From Flavobacterium swingsii (GTDB taxonomy: Bacteria; Bacteroidota; Bacteroidia; Flavobacteriales; Flavobacteriaceae), in NCBI RefSeq assembly GCF_900111965.1, contig NZ_FOJT01000006.1, positions 62,001 through 126,000 of the forward strand: a stretch of 64,000 bases of DNA. The letters run 5' to 3'. Positions within the stretch are counted from its first letter, which is position 1, and each line of letters begins with the position of its first letter. The position numbers and the translations under genes were made by a program. Under the pieces are notes generated by a model. The model had not been told where the DNA came from. It searched no databases and saw only the letters and a list, made by a program, of their open reading frames with translations. Below are positions 56,995 through 64,000 of the stretch, piece by piece.

Positions 56995-57426
56995 TTTTGG
57001 AATTTCATCAAAATTGACCATCCAATCGATACCAAATTTGTCGGTAAACATACCAAAATACGCTCCCCAAAAGGTTTTATTCATTGCCATAGTTATACTT
57101 CCTCCAGCAGAAAGTCCGTTAAATAATTTGTCGGCTTCAGCTGTGCTTTCTGCATTTATAGAAATTGAAATGTTATGACCAAATTGTACATCACCACTTT
57201 GAGAATTGCTATCGCTTCCCATGAGTATAGTTTCTTTCCCGATAGGTAAGGAAACATGCATGACTCTGTTCGCATCAGCTTCAGATAATTTTGGTGTGTT
57301 TTCATCGGCGGGCATATCGCTAAACTTTCCTATGTAAGGAAATTCGCCTCCAAAAACTGATTTGTAAAAAAGGAATGCTTCTTCGCAATTTCCGTTGAAA
57401 ATTAAATAAGGGTTTACTGTTGCCAT
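56992..57426 (-). CDS. VOC family (PhnB-like) protein
   Basis: A 144-residue protein of the vicinal-oxygen-chelate fold, PhnB/3-demethylubiquinone methyltransferase-like group: PYLIFNGNCEEAFLFYKSVFGGEFPYIGK in pattern, HVSLPIGKETILMGSD, and GGSITMAMNKTFWGAYFGMFTDKFGIDWM. No reaction can be assigned. It follows the SRPBCC gene after 22 bases and is probably co-transcribed, a pairing common for small stress- or metabolite-binding proteins. Confidence 0.88.
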   Translation of the reverse strand: MATVNPYLIFNGNCEEAFLFYKSVFGGEFPYIGKFSDMPADENTPKLSEADANRVMHVSLPIGKETILMGSDSNSQSGDVQFGHNISISINAESTAEADKLFNGLSAGGSITMAMNKTFWGAYFGMFTDKFGIDWMVNFDEIPK

Positions 57427-57448
57427 TTTTTTATTTTTTTAGAGGTTT

Positions 57449-57886
57449 TTATTTTTCTGAAAGTGTTTTTACCATTTCTAATCCGTTTGGGAAAGTATTT
57501 TTGAAATAATCTACATATTTTTCGAGCGTATCTATTTTTACTTCTAGAATAATAGTCGAATTATTTTGAGTTAATCGATACGTTTCTAAAGAGCCAGTCC
57601 ATTCATTACTTTCGTCATCGATAGGCATTGCTTCAAAATTTTTTATAGTGCTTAAATGTTTGAAAGCAATGTATTCATTTTCTATTTTTTTATCAATAAT
57701 ACTATTCATCCCCTCGCCATTTGGAGAAAGAAAATGAATTTTATCTCCTTCGTTCCAATTGCTTACCGCATAAGTTCCTTCGCAAAAAACATTGGTCCAT
57801 TTTCTGTATGTTTCATCATTCCATAATGTATTCCAAACTTTTTCTTTGGGTGCATTTATCTCAATTTTGAATTCTAATGTTGTCAT
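57449..57886 (-). CDS. SRPBCC (START-like, AHSA1-type) domain protein
   Basis: A 145-residue protein of the helix-grip fold: KIEINAPKEKVWNTLWNDETYRKWTNVFCEG, VSNWNEGDKIHFLSPNGEGM in pattern, and a C-terminal helix YVDYFKNTFPNGLEMVKTL. Such proteins bind hydrophobic ligands in a cavity. It is the first gene of a two-gene minus-strand unit with the VOC protein. Confidence 0.85.
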   Translation of the reverse strand: MTTLEFKIEINAPKEKVWNTLWNDETYRKWTNVFCEGTYAVSNWNEGDKIHFLSPNGEGMNSIIDKKIENEYIAFKHLSTIKNFEAMPIDDESNEWTGSLETYRLTQNNSTIILEVKIDTLEKYVDYFKNTFPNGLEMVKTLSEK

Positions 57887-58032
57887 ATTTTTTTATTTTA
57901 AAAATGCATTACTCGTTATTCAAAATTACTAAATAAATATTTAATGCCATAAAGTAGAAAGTAAATAGAGATAAGGCTTTATGACCTTAAAAACTTTATG
58001 ACTTGTGACTTTTTGGAATATCTAAAAAAATG

Positions 58033-58040
58033 TATCTTTG
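58033..58040 (+). promoter_or_regulatory. -7 promoter box for the class V aminotransferase
   Basis: TATCTTTG fits TAnnTTTG, 18 bases before the ATG at 58059. Confidence 0.6.
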
Positions 58041-58058
58041 AAGCCAAATTAAAACATC

Positions 58059-59546
58059 ATGATTGCTACCGAAGCTTCAACTCAATTAGAACAATATTTT
58101 CAACAGTTCCGTAATAATATTATTGGTATTAATCAGGAATTTGAGTCGCCTTTTGGTACACAAAAAATAATTTATACCGATTGGACTGCCAGCGGTCGTT
58201 TGTATCGTCCAATAGAAGAAAAACTGATGAACGAATTTGGTCCTTTTGTAGCCAATACTCATACCGAAACTACTGTTTCGGGTACCGCAATGACTATGGC
58301 TTATCATGAAGCAAGGCATATTATAAAACACCACGTAAATGCAAATGATGATGATGTTTTGATAAATGACGGAACAGGAATGACAGGCGTGATAAATAAA
58401 TTTCAGCGTATTTTGGGACTTAAAATGCCCGAAAACCTAAAAGAATTTGCAAATATCCCTAAGGAAATAAAGCCTATAGTTTTTATTTCTCACATGGAAC
58501 ACCATTCGAATCAAACTTCTTGGCTAGAAACTATTGCTGATGTTGAAGTAATTCCTTCTTGCGAGCAAGGTTTGTTTTGTATGGATAATCTTAAAATATT
58601 ATTAGAGAAATATAAGGATAGAAGTTTCAAAATTGCCTCAATTACATCGTGTTCTAACGTGACGGGAATAAGAACGCCTTACCATGAAGTTGCAAAGTTA
58701 ATGCATCAAAATAAAGGGGTTTGCTTTGTCGATTTTGCTTGCTCAGGACCTTATGTTTCTATCGATATGCATCCAACAGATTCAGAAAGTTATCTTGATG
58801 CTATTTTCTTTTCACCACACAAATTTTTGGGAGGACCAGGAACTTCGGGCGTATTAATTTTTAATAAAAATTTGTACAAAAATAACATACCAGATTGTCC
58901 AGGAGGAGGAACCGTTTCTTGGACAAATCCATGGGGCGAACACAAGTATATAGATAATATTGAAGATAGAGAAGACGGCGGAACACCAGGATTTCTTCAG
59001 GTTATAAAAACAGCATTGGCTATTCAGCTAAAAGAGCAAATGGGAATAGATAATATTTTGAAACGAGAACACGAAATCGTTTCATTAGTTTTTGAAAGCC
59101 TTGGAAATATCGAAAATATAAATATTCTTGCCAGTCAGCACCAAGATAGATTGGGTGTCATTTCTTTTTATATTACCGATTTACATTTTAATTTAGGTGT
59201 AAAAATATTGAATGACAAATTCGGGATTCAAACTCGTGGCGGTTGCAGTTGTGCGGGAACTTACGGGCATCATTTGCTTCACGTAGATCAAGAAATGTCA
59301 CACGATTTAGTTTGCCAAATAGATTCAGGAGATTTATTGCAAAAACCAGGTTGGATAAGAATGTCTATTCATCCAACAACTACAACTCCTGAAATAGAGT
59401 TTGTTTGTAATAGTATAAAAGCTTTGGCAGAAAACCACAAACAATGGTCTAAGGATTATGATTATAACCCAAAAAGTAATGAGTTTGTCCACAAAAAGGC
59501 TTTGAATAAGGAATTAGAAATGGTAAAAAGTTGGTTTAAAGTTTAA
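58059..59546 (+). CDS. Class V aminotransferase-fold PLP enzyme
   Basis: A 495-residue protein related to cysteine desulfurases and selenocysteine lyases: IIYTDWTASGRLYRPIEEKL, HMEHHSNQTSWLE, FVDFACSGPYVSIDMH, the PLP lysine in AIFFSPHKFLGGPGTSGVL, and a C-terminal RGGCSCAGTYGHHLLH motif with two cysteines. It is longer than SufS (~405 residues). The RGGCSCAG loop is reminiscent of the desulfurase loop, but the substrate is not known. It is monocistronic; its end overlaps the convergent acyltransferase gene by four bases. Confidence 0.85.
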   Translation: MIATEASTQLEQYFQQFRNNIIGINQEFESPFGTQKIIYTDWTASGRLYRPIEEKLMNEFGPFVANTHTETTVSGTAMTMAYHEARHIIKHHVNANDDDVLINDGTGMTGVINKFQRILGLKMPENLKEFANIPKEIKPIVFISHMEHHSNQTSWLETIADVEVIPSCEQGLFCMDNLKILLEKYKDRSFKIASITSCSNVTGIRTPYHEVAKLMHQNKGVCFVDFACSGPYVSIDMHPTDSESYLDAIFFSPHKFLGGPGTSGVLIFNKNLYKNNIPDCPGGGTVSWTNPWGEHKYIDNIEDREDGGTPGFLQVIKTALAIQLKEQMGIDNILKREHEIVSLVFESLGNIENINILASQHQDRLGVISFYITDLHFNLGVKILNDKFGIQTRGGCSCAGTYGHHLLHVDQEMSHDLVCQIDSGDLLQKPGWIRMSIHPTTTTPEIEFVCNSIKALAENHKQWSKDYDYNPKSNEFVHKKALNKELEMVKSWFKV

Positions 59547-60418
59547 ACTTTTTTCTTGTGTTTCCAGCGTTTGTGAGTCCAAAGATAATACTCAGGTTGT
59601 TCGTATATTTGTTGCTCAACACGATTCATAAACTCTTCCGATATTTTGTAGTTGGGAACGTTTTGAATGTCATCGGTTAGTACTTCTAAACTTGCTTCGT
59701 AGTAACCACGTTTTATTTTTTTTGTTTTTAAGAAAACAACATTCATATCGTATCTTTTAGCTAGAACTTCTGCACCAACATGAATAGGAGTTTCAATTCC
59801 CATAAAATGGTACCAATGCAAATTGTCAGACCATCTTGGTGTTTGGTCACTTGCAAAACCAAAAACTCCTAAATTTCCAGTAATAGCGTTTTCCTGAATC
59901 GTTTTTGATGTTTCTTTGGTTGTAATTAGAATGGCTTTAAATTTCGATCGAATGTCTTTTACCAGTTTATCAAAATATTTATTAGCAATTTTTTTATAAA
60001 TACCATAACCTGTAAAATTGATATGATAATTCATAGAAACAACCCATTCGTAACTCGCATAATGAGCACACATTAGGGCAATACTTTTTTGTTTTTTTTC
60101 TAAATCTAAATAAACATCTAGATTATTAAATTTGAATCTTTTTTCTATTTCGGATTGAGAAATTGAGATTGTTTTTATCATTTCTAAAAACATATCACAC
60201 ATATGACGGAAAAACTTTTTTTCAATAACCAATCGCTCATTATCAGACAAGTGAGGTAAAGCCAAAGCTAAATTGTTTCGAACCGTTTTTTTTCGGTAGC
60301 CAATAATATAATAAACGATCAAATAAACACCATCAGAAAAAAGATATAATAATCGAAACGGAAGTATCGAAATGAGCCAAAGAATTGGGTAAAATAATAA
60401 GTATATAAGTAGTTGCAT
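59543..60418 (-). CDS. LpxL/HtrB-like lysophospholipid acyltransferase
   Basis: A 291-residue protein with an N-terminal membrane helix (residues ~3-40) and the LpxL features: ALMCAHYASYEWVVSM (the HX4E/D-type motif begins at this histidine), FGFASDQTPRWSDNLHWYHFMG and VGAEVLAKRYDMNVVF with the final WTHKRWKHK, typical of late lipid A acyltransferases. It likely adds a secondary acyl chain to lipid A or an ornithine-type lipid precursor at the inner membrane. Confidence 0.9.
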   Translation of the reverse strand: MQLLIYLLFYPILWLISILPFRLLYLFSDGVYLIVYYIIGYRKKTVRNNLALALPHLSDNERLVIEKKFFRHMCDMFLEMIKTISISQSEIEKRFKFNNLDVYLDLEKKQKSIALMCAHYASYEWVVSMNYHINFTGYGIYKKIANKYFDKLVKDIRSKFKAILITTKETSKTIQENAITGNLGVFGFASDQTPRWSDNLHWYHFMGIETPIHVGAEVLAKRYDMNVVFLKTKKIKRGYYEASLEVLTDDIQNVPNYKISEEFMNRVEQQIYEQPEYYLWTHKRWKHKKKV

Positions 60419-60517
60419 ACAGTTATAAATTTAGGCAAATATACTTTTTATTCTCCTTTTAGTAACAATTCTATGTCAAATGCTTTTAGTATATTTACTT
60501 TCTAAATTTATTTATAT

Positions 60518-61159
60518 ATGAATGTTTTTTTGATACTTATAATAGCATCGAATGTGCTTTTTAGTTACAAAGGTTTTACTGATATTTCTTTTTTTAGAAA
60601 AAATGAATTTCACATAGGAAGTATTCGTGCAGGAGAACAAAGCAGAATGTTTTCATCGGCATTTCTTCACGGCGATTGGGGACATTTATTCTTTAATATG
60701 TTTACCTTGTTTATGTTTGCGCCTGTCGTTATCGAAAATTTAGGAAATACTTCTTTTTTACTAATTTATATGTGCAGTTTATTAGCAGGAAGTTTACTTA
60801 CATTATATTTCCATAAAAATGATTATGGTTATCGTGCGATTGGTGCATCTGGAGCAGTTACGGGAATCTTGTATTCGGCAATTTTATTAAATCCGGATAT
60901 GAGTTTGTATCTGTATTTCATTCCAATCCCAATTCCTGCGTATGTTTTCGGAATTGGTTATTTGTTATATTCTATTTATGGTATGAAAGCTAAAAATGAT
61001 AATATTGGTCACACAGCCCATTTTGGTGGTGCAATTGGCGGATATTTAATCACAATTTGCAAAGAACCAATAATGCTAACTGAAAATACCAATATGGTTG
61101 TTTTGTTAGTCCTACCCATTATTTTATTATTTGTTTTAGAAAAAATGGGAAAACTATAG
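60518..61159 (+). CDS. Rhomboid family intramembrane serine protease
   Basis: A 213-residue protein with six transmembrane helices and intact catalytic residues: the HGDWGHLFFNMFTLFMFAP region (loop 1 and helix 2), GASGAVTGILYS (catalytic serine, about residue 112) and HTAHFGGAIGGY (catalytic histidine, about residue 168). Rhomboids cleave transmembrane segments; the bacterial substrates are mostly unknown. The SIMPL-domain gene starts 47 bases downstream on the same strand. Confidence 0.92.
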   Translation: MNVFLILIIASNVLFSYKGFTDISFFRKNEFHIGSIRAGEQSRMFSSAFLHGDWGHLFFNMFTLFMFAPVVIENLGNTSFLLIYMCSLLAGSLLTLYFHKNDYGYRAIGASGAVTGILYSAILLNPDMSLYLYFIPIPIPAYVFGIGYLLYSIYGMKAKNDNIGHTAHFGGAIGGYLITICKEPIMLTENTNMVVLLVLPIILLFVLEKMGKL

Positions 61160-61205
61160 TTTGGCACGTCGTTTGTTTACTTAAGATTAATTTAAAAAGA
61201 TAATT

Positions 61206-61901
61206 ATGAAAAATTTAGTAGTAACATTAATAACATTTTTTACAGTGATGACATACGCACAAGATCAAAAAATGAATCAAATTCCTCAAATAACAGTTTC
61301 TGGCGAAGGAAAAATAAAACTTGTTCCAGACCAAGGAATCATTTCTCTTGGTGTCGAAAATACAGGAAAAGAAGCTGCCGAAGTAAAAAAAGCGAATGAT
61401 ATTATTATTGATAAAATTCTGAAATTTATAAAAAGCAATAATATTCCTGCTACCGATTTTCAGACTACAAATGTAAGTTTGAATAAGAATTACGATTACG
61501 AAAAAAAGAAATACAATTATGTAGCGAGCCAAACTGTTACAGTTACCTTAAAAGATTTAACAAAATACAACGAGTTTATGATGGGAATTACCGAAACTGG
61601 TGTAACCAACATACGTGGTGTCGAGTTTAAATCATCAAAAATGGAAACTTATGAAGCCGAAGCTAGAAAAAAAGCCATATTAAATGCCAAACAAAAAGCG
61701 TTAGATTATGTTTCGGTTTTAAATCAAAAAATAGGGAAGGCATTACTAATTTCGGACAATTCGCAAACATTTTATCCGCAACCCATGTTTAAAGGAGGTA
61801 TGATGGCAATGGCTGAAGATGCATCTGCACCAAGAGAAACATTAGCCGTTGGCGAAATAGAAATAAACGCAAACGTTCAAGTAACTTTTGTTTTAGATTA
61901 A
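61206..61901 (+). CDS. Exported SIMPL (DUF541) domain protein
   Basis: A 231-residue protein with signal peptide (residues 1-19, ending MTYAQDQ) and the SIMPL domain: ITVSGEGKIKLVPDQGIISLGVEN, DFQTTNVSLNKNYDYEKKKYNYVASQ in pattern, GVEFKSSKMETYEAEARKKAIL and LAVGEIEINANVQVTFVLD at the end. Related bacterial proteins (BP26, YggE) are periplasmic and linked to oxidative stress; mechanism is unclear. A terminator follows. Confidence 0.9.
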   Translation: MKNLVVTLITFFTVMTYAQDQKMNQIPQITVSGEGKIKLVPDQGIISLGVENTGKEAAEVKKANDIIIDKILKFIKSNNIPATDFQTTNVSLNKNYDYEKKKYNYVASQTVTVTLKDLTKYNEFMMGITETGVTNIRGVEFKSSKMETYEAEARKKAILNAKQKALDYVSVLNQKIGKALLISDNSQTFYPQPMFKGGMMAMAEDASAPRETLAVGEIEINANVQVTFVLD

Positions 61902-61920
61902 AAACTAAAGTTTAATGTAT

Positions 61921-61963
61921 AAAAAAAACCTGTCTCGTTTTTTGGAATGAGACAGGTCTTTTA
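61921..61963 (+). terminator. Terminator after the SIMPL gene
   Basis: ACCTGTCTC and GAGACAGGT form a nine-pair stem followed by CTTTTAT. It marks the right border of the ordinary chromosome before the third cassette region. Confidence 0.75.
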
Positions 61964-62010
61964 TGAAATTTTTTAAAAAAATGTAAGCGATACAGTTGTT
62001 ATGAACCGAT

Positions 62011-62020
62011 GTTATGTGAT
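62011..62020 (-). repeat. Candidate attC first box (cassette D), element incomplete
   Basis: On the minus strand ATCACATAAC is the reverse complement, with one G.T exchange, of the start of the unit upstream of it (GTTATGCGAT at 62497-62488). It lies four bases after the stop of the 62025 gene, like the first boxes of elements A-C. No convincing second half is seen before the SIMPL terminator. Confidence 0.4.
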
Positions 62021-62024
62021 GTTT

Positions 62025-62459
62025 TTATATTTTCTCTAGTTGAAGCTTTTTAATTTTGGATATGTCTAGTTCGTAATTGTTTACCCAAGTTCTGCAATAA
62101 GGAATTATAGAATCCGAAGTACCAAAATATATTTCTTTCAAACCTTCATCGGAGTATTGTACAATCATCACATCATCAGCTAAATTCAATGTTCGTTTAT
62201 TAAAAGTAACAAACCCTGATTTTTGAGCTGTTGTTTTTACGCTAATTTTTCGATTATTTGAACATACTACATCATAGCCACGTTGATTTACTTGAGTAGC
62301 TAGAACTCCATTTGTTTTCGCAGCACAATAAAACTCTCCGATTCTTCCTAATAAATGCCGAACTTCTGTAGGTTTACAGCCTAATTGATTAATCTCAATA
62401 TCTATAATTTGAAGATATTTATCTAAAAGCAATTTTATGTTTTCTATTTTCAATTTCAA
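62025..62459 (-). CDS. PD-(D/E)XK-like protein of unknown function (DUF6998-like), cassette D
   Basis: About 144 residues. The segment GRIGEFYCAAKTNGVLATQVNQRGYDVVCSNNRKISVKT has the spacing E...GYDV...SVKT of restriction-endonuclease-like folds and resembles stand-alone domains such as DUF6998. No partner methylase or toxin is nearby. The open frame continues upstream to a TTG at 62522, but that part lies inside the attC-like element C, so the real start is probably a TTG at 62459 or 62453; no internal ATG fits. The unusual start is a weak point of this call. Confidence 0.6.
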   Translation of the reverse strand: MKLKIENIKLLLDKYLQIIDIEINQLGCKPTEVRHLLGRIGEFYCAAKTNGVLATQVNQRGYDVVCSNNRKISVKTTAQKSGFVTFNKRTLNLADDVMIVQYSDEGLKEIYFGTSDSIIPYCRTWVNNYELDISKIKKLQLEKI

Positions 62460-62496
62460 GACTTTTTTGATTCTCGTTGGGCAAAATATCGCATAA

Positions 62497-62622
62497 CGTT
62501 TCGCGGCTTTATCTAGTCGCAACTAATGGAAATTAAATTCCCCATTAGGAAAAACGAAGTTATGAAAAAAAGTGTTCTATAAATACAAAACTAGCGATTA
62601 GATAAAACCGCTGTTGTAAGCC
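62497..62622 (-). repeat. attC-like hairpin element C
   Basis: 126 bases. On the minus strand it runs GGCTTACAAC, GCGGTTTTATCTAATCGC, loop with its own CTAATGG/CCATTAG hairpin, GCGACTAGATAAAGCCGC, then GAAACG^TTATGCG. The 18-base arms match at 16 of 18 positions, and both mismatches leave G.T pairs. Its sequence differs from A and B, but the layout, length and GTT end are the same. Confidence 0.6.
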
Positions 62623-62625
62623 GTT

Positions 62626-63264
62626 TTATTTTAGTAAATCTTCTGAAATTATTTCACAAAGCCTTTCTGTCCATACAAATCCGGTTGATGATATGTCCAA
62701 AACAAACCAACCTAAACCAACCGATAAATAAAGATGTTTTCTGATATGCTCGACTTTATTTAAGTCAATATTTTTCCAACCTTTTAATGCTAAAATATCA
62801 CTCGTCGGTAATTTTTCTATTATAAATGAAACTCGCCAAAATTCATTTTTTGTAATGATTTCTTGCCCGAACAGATTTAATAATTTACCAATTAAAATTG
62901 CTTTAGATGATGATTCTATATTGTCAATTATTGCTATTAACTTTTCTCCAGCTTCTTTTTGAAAGTCATTATCTTCTAAATCTTCAATTAGCTGCAATCT
63001 TTTTTCTAGCGGTAATTTTGAAGATTCGTGCAGAAAAAGAAGAAGTTTATTTGAAAACCTATAATCTCTAATTGCAACTCCTGTCTTCCATATTCCACTA
63101 AGTACGCTAATTACGGGGATATCTTTTAGCAAACCATTCTTGAGAATTGAGTCTATTCCAACTTCTATTAGTTCACCTGAAACTTTTGTTAATTCTGAAC
63201 TTTTGATAGTTTCTGTTAACGAAATTGATAATTGTTGCGTCTTTTCTATATTGTCGTCTTTCAT
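62626..63264 (-). CDS. Unrecognised protein, cassette C
   Basis: A 212-residue protein, mostly helical, without signal peptide. A moderately hydrophobic stretch at about 30-60 (LIEVGIDSILKNGLLKDIPVISVLSGIW) could be amphipathic or membrane-associated. Polar helices follow (LPLEKRLQLIEDLEDNDFQKEAGEKL), and the C-terminus has hydrophobic LYLSVGLGWFVLDISSTGFVWTE. I do not recognise it. It is the only gene of cassette-like unit C, and its stop is three bases from the attC-like element. Confidence 0.72.
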   Translation of the reverse strand: MKDDNIEKTQQLSISLTETIKSSELTKVSGELIEVGIDSILKNGLLKDIPVISVLSGIWKTGVAIRDYRFSNKLLLFLHESSKLPLEKRLQLIEDLEDNDFQKEAGEKLIAIIDNIESSSKAILIGKLLNLFGQEIITKNEFWRVSFIIEKLPTSDILALKGWKNIDLNKVEHIRKHLYLSVGLGWFVLDISSTGFVWTERLCEIISEDLLK

Positions 63265-63375
63265 TAGCAGAGTTTTAAAATGGCTTACAACTTATAAATT
63301 GTTGTAAAATAGTAACTCTATTTTTTAAATTTAGAAATTCCTTTTTTCAACCAAGTTTTGTATTCCTGAATGTTT

Positions 63376-63402
63376 GGCGTGTAAGGTGATTGACGCCTTT
63401 TT
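63376..63402 (+). terminator. Weak hairpin followed by T run
   Basis: GGCGT and ACGCC pair around a 12-base loop before TTTTTT on the plus strand. It lies between the Omp28-like gene and cassette C; no plus-strand gene is visible that would use it. Confidence 0.3.
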
Positions 63403-63423
63403 TAACAAAAATAGGAGTTTTTA

Positions 63424-64000
63424 TTATAAGTTTTCTTGAAAAGTTTGAGTTATGTTTGGTTCTGCACCTCTTACATTAATAGCTCTTCCAGTAGAGTCGA
63501 CAACAAAAGCCACAAAAGAAATATTATTAACATTTGCAATATTTGAAGGAACTGGAATTGTAAAGTTTTGAGTAATAGTTGCACCATTACTTGTACCTGA
63601 TAGCGCAACGCCATTTACAAGATCTGTTAAACAAGATTTTAAAACATGGTTGTGTTCATAATTAGGAATAGGATTTATCCCGCCAAAAAAACTAGTTGCA
63701 TTTGTTTGGTCAGCATATAAACCGTCTTCTAAAACATAAACAATTAGCTTTAATCCTGAAAAATTTTCAACAAATTTAATATTTACATCTAAATTTATAT
63801 TCCCAGAAGCTACAGTTGAATTTAATGCGATTCCTAAATCTGAATTAGGCTTTATTAGATTTTTAATTTCAGTAGTAGTGGTTTCATTGTCCCATAATAT
63901 GTTTCTATTTAACATTGCTGTTGGTAATCCAGAAACACCCATGGCTTGTTGTAAAGTATTAGCTGGAAAAATATACGGATCTGTATTCGGATTGTTAGCA
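63424..64000 (-). CDS. Partial Omp28-related secreted protein (5' end outside window)
   Basis: The last ~192 residues of a protein whose frame stays open to the window edge (the upstream codons read ANNPNTDPYIFPANTLQQA before the internal methionine). The segment GVSGLPTAMLNRNILWD resembles the Omp28 and thioredoxin-like 'G.PT...NR' pattern. The rest is an Ig-like beta domain (SDLGIALNSTVASGNINLDVNIKF, LKLIVYVLEDGLYA, NYEHNHVLKSCLTDLVNG). It is probably an exported outer-membrane-associated protein. It is not a 172-residue gene, as the internal ATG at 63942 might suggest. Confidence 0.65.
   Translation of the reverse strand, partial: ANNPNTDPYIFPANTLQQAMGVSGLPTAMLNRNILWDNETTTTEIKNLIKPNSDLGIALNSTVASGNINLDVNIKFVENFSGLKLIVYVLEDGLYADQTNATSFFGGINPIPNYEHNHVLKSCLTDLVNGVALSGTSNGATITQNFTIPVPSNIANVNNISFVAFVVDSTGRAINVRGAEPNITQTFQENL

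Larger units (their letters stand above)
62497..63290 (-). mobile_element. Putative integron-type gene cassette C
   Basis: A 794-base unit on the minus strand: it begins G^TTGTAAGCC (G at 63291), holds one gene (62626-63264) and ends with a 126-base hairpin element at AACG^TTATGCG (G at 62497). The first box of the element, GGCTTACAAC, is the exact reverse complement of the unit's start. Unit D (about 62011-62496) follows in the same orientation, so this is a two-cassette array beside the SIMPL gene. Confidence 0.6.

Noticed and set aside
62025..63264. Genes 62025 and 62626 as a restriction-modification or toxin-antitoxin pair
   Set aside because: There is a nuclease-like pattern in one, but no methylase, and the other has no antitoxin features. 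They sit in separate cassette-like units, so a functional pair is not supported.

Overview
The window looks like chromosome of a member of the Bacteroidota, most likely the Flavobacteriaceae and probably Flavobacterium or a close relative. The DNA is strongly AT-rich. Many genes are preceded by the Bacteroidota -7 promoter box TAnnTTTG. There is a PorP/SprF-type protein paired with a large secreted protein ending in a gliding-motility (type IX secretion) C-terminal domain, and the housekeeping proteins (RecG, DnaK, UvrA, RecJ, PcrA, GcvT) fit this group. No plasmid, phage, transposase, rRNA or CRISPR array is visible.

Layout. 1-9.8 kb: a DUF2911 protein, the T9SS pair, recG, a Dph6-like ATP pyrophosphatase and an M1 aminopeptidase. 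9.9-18.9 kb: pcrA/uvrD helicase, TfoX-N protein, Sua5/TsaC, oligopeptidase B, a cysteine synthase, prfB (read through a programmed +1 frameshift) and threonine aldolase. 19-28.8 kb: a lone gene cassette, ybaB, recJ, an Smr protein, a lipoprotein, a FucP-like sugar transporter, a TPR/propeller protein, RarD and a DUF6056-like membrane protein. 28.9-35.6 kb: dnaK with an unusual promoter region, DCC and NlpC/P60 proteins, a thiolase, a Ser-Pro-Arg tRNA cluster and comM/yifB. 35.7-37.5 kb: a second cassette region. 37.6-54.8 kb: an MsbA-like ABC exporter, yebC, gcvT, nnrD, a TlpA protein, hutH, an Xre regulator facing an M14 carboxypeptidase across an operator-filled spacer, an Lrp/AsnC regulator, a LOG-type protein and uvrA. 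54.8-61.9 kb: AcpH-like, glmM, VOC and SRPBCC proteins, a class V aminotransferase, an LpxL-like acyltransferase, rhomboid and SIMPL proteins. 62.0-63.3 kb: a third cassette region, followed by a partial Omp28-like gene running off the window.

The most interesting signal is a set of three places (19.0-19.75, 36.35-37.54 and 62.0-63.29 kb) where an unrecognised gene is followed, within 1 to 4 bases of its stop codon, by a 126-129 bp imperfect hairpin element ending in G^TT. In each case the first bases of the unit are the reverse complement of the first box of its own hairpin. That is the signature of integron gene cassettes with attC sites. Two elements share outer arms while their inner stem co-varies. 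No integrase is in the window, so these would be isolated or clustered attC cassettes (SALIN/CALIN type) scattered among housekeeping genes.

Other notable signals are the cluster of TTTACAATTGTAAA palindromes covering both promoters between the Xre regulator and the carboxypeptidase, the prfB frameshift site with its internal Shine-Dalgarno-like sequence, and a sigma-54-like promoter with an upstream inverted repeat at dnaK. All functional calls rest on reading motifs by eye; no database search was possible.
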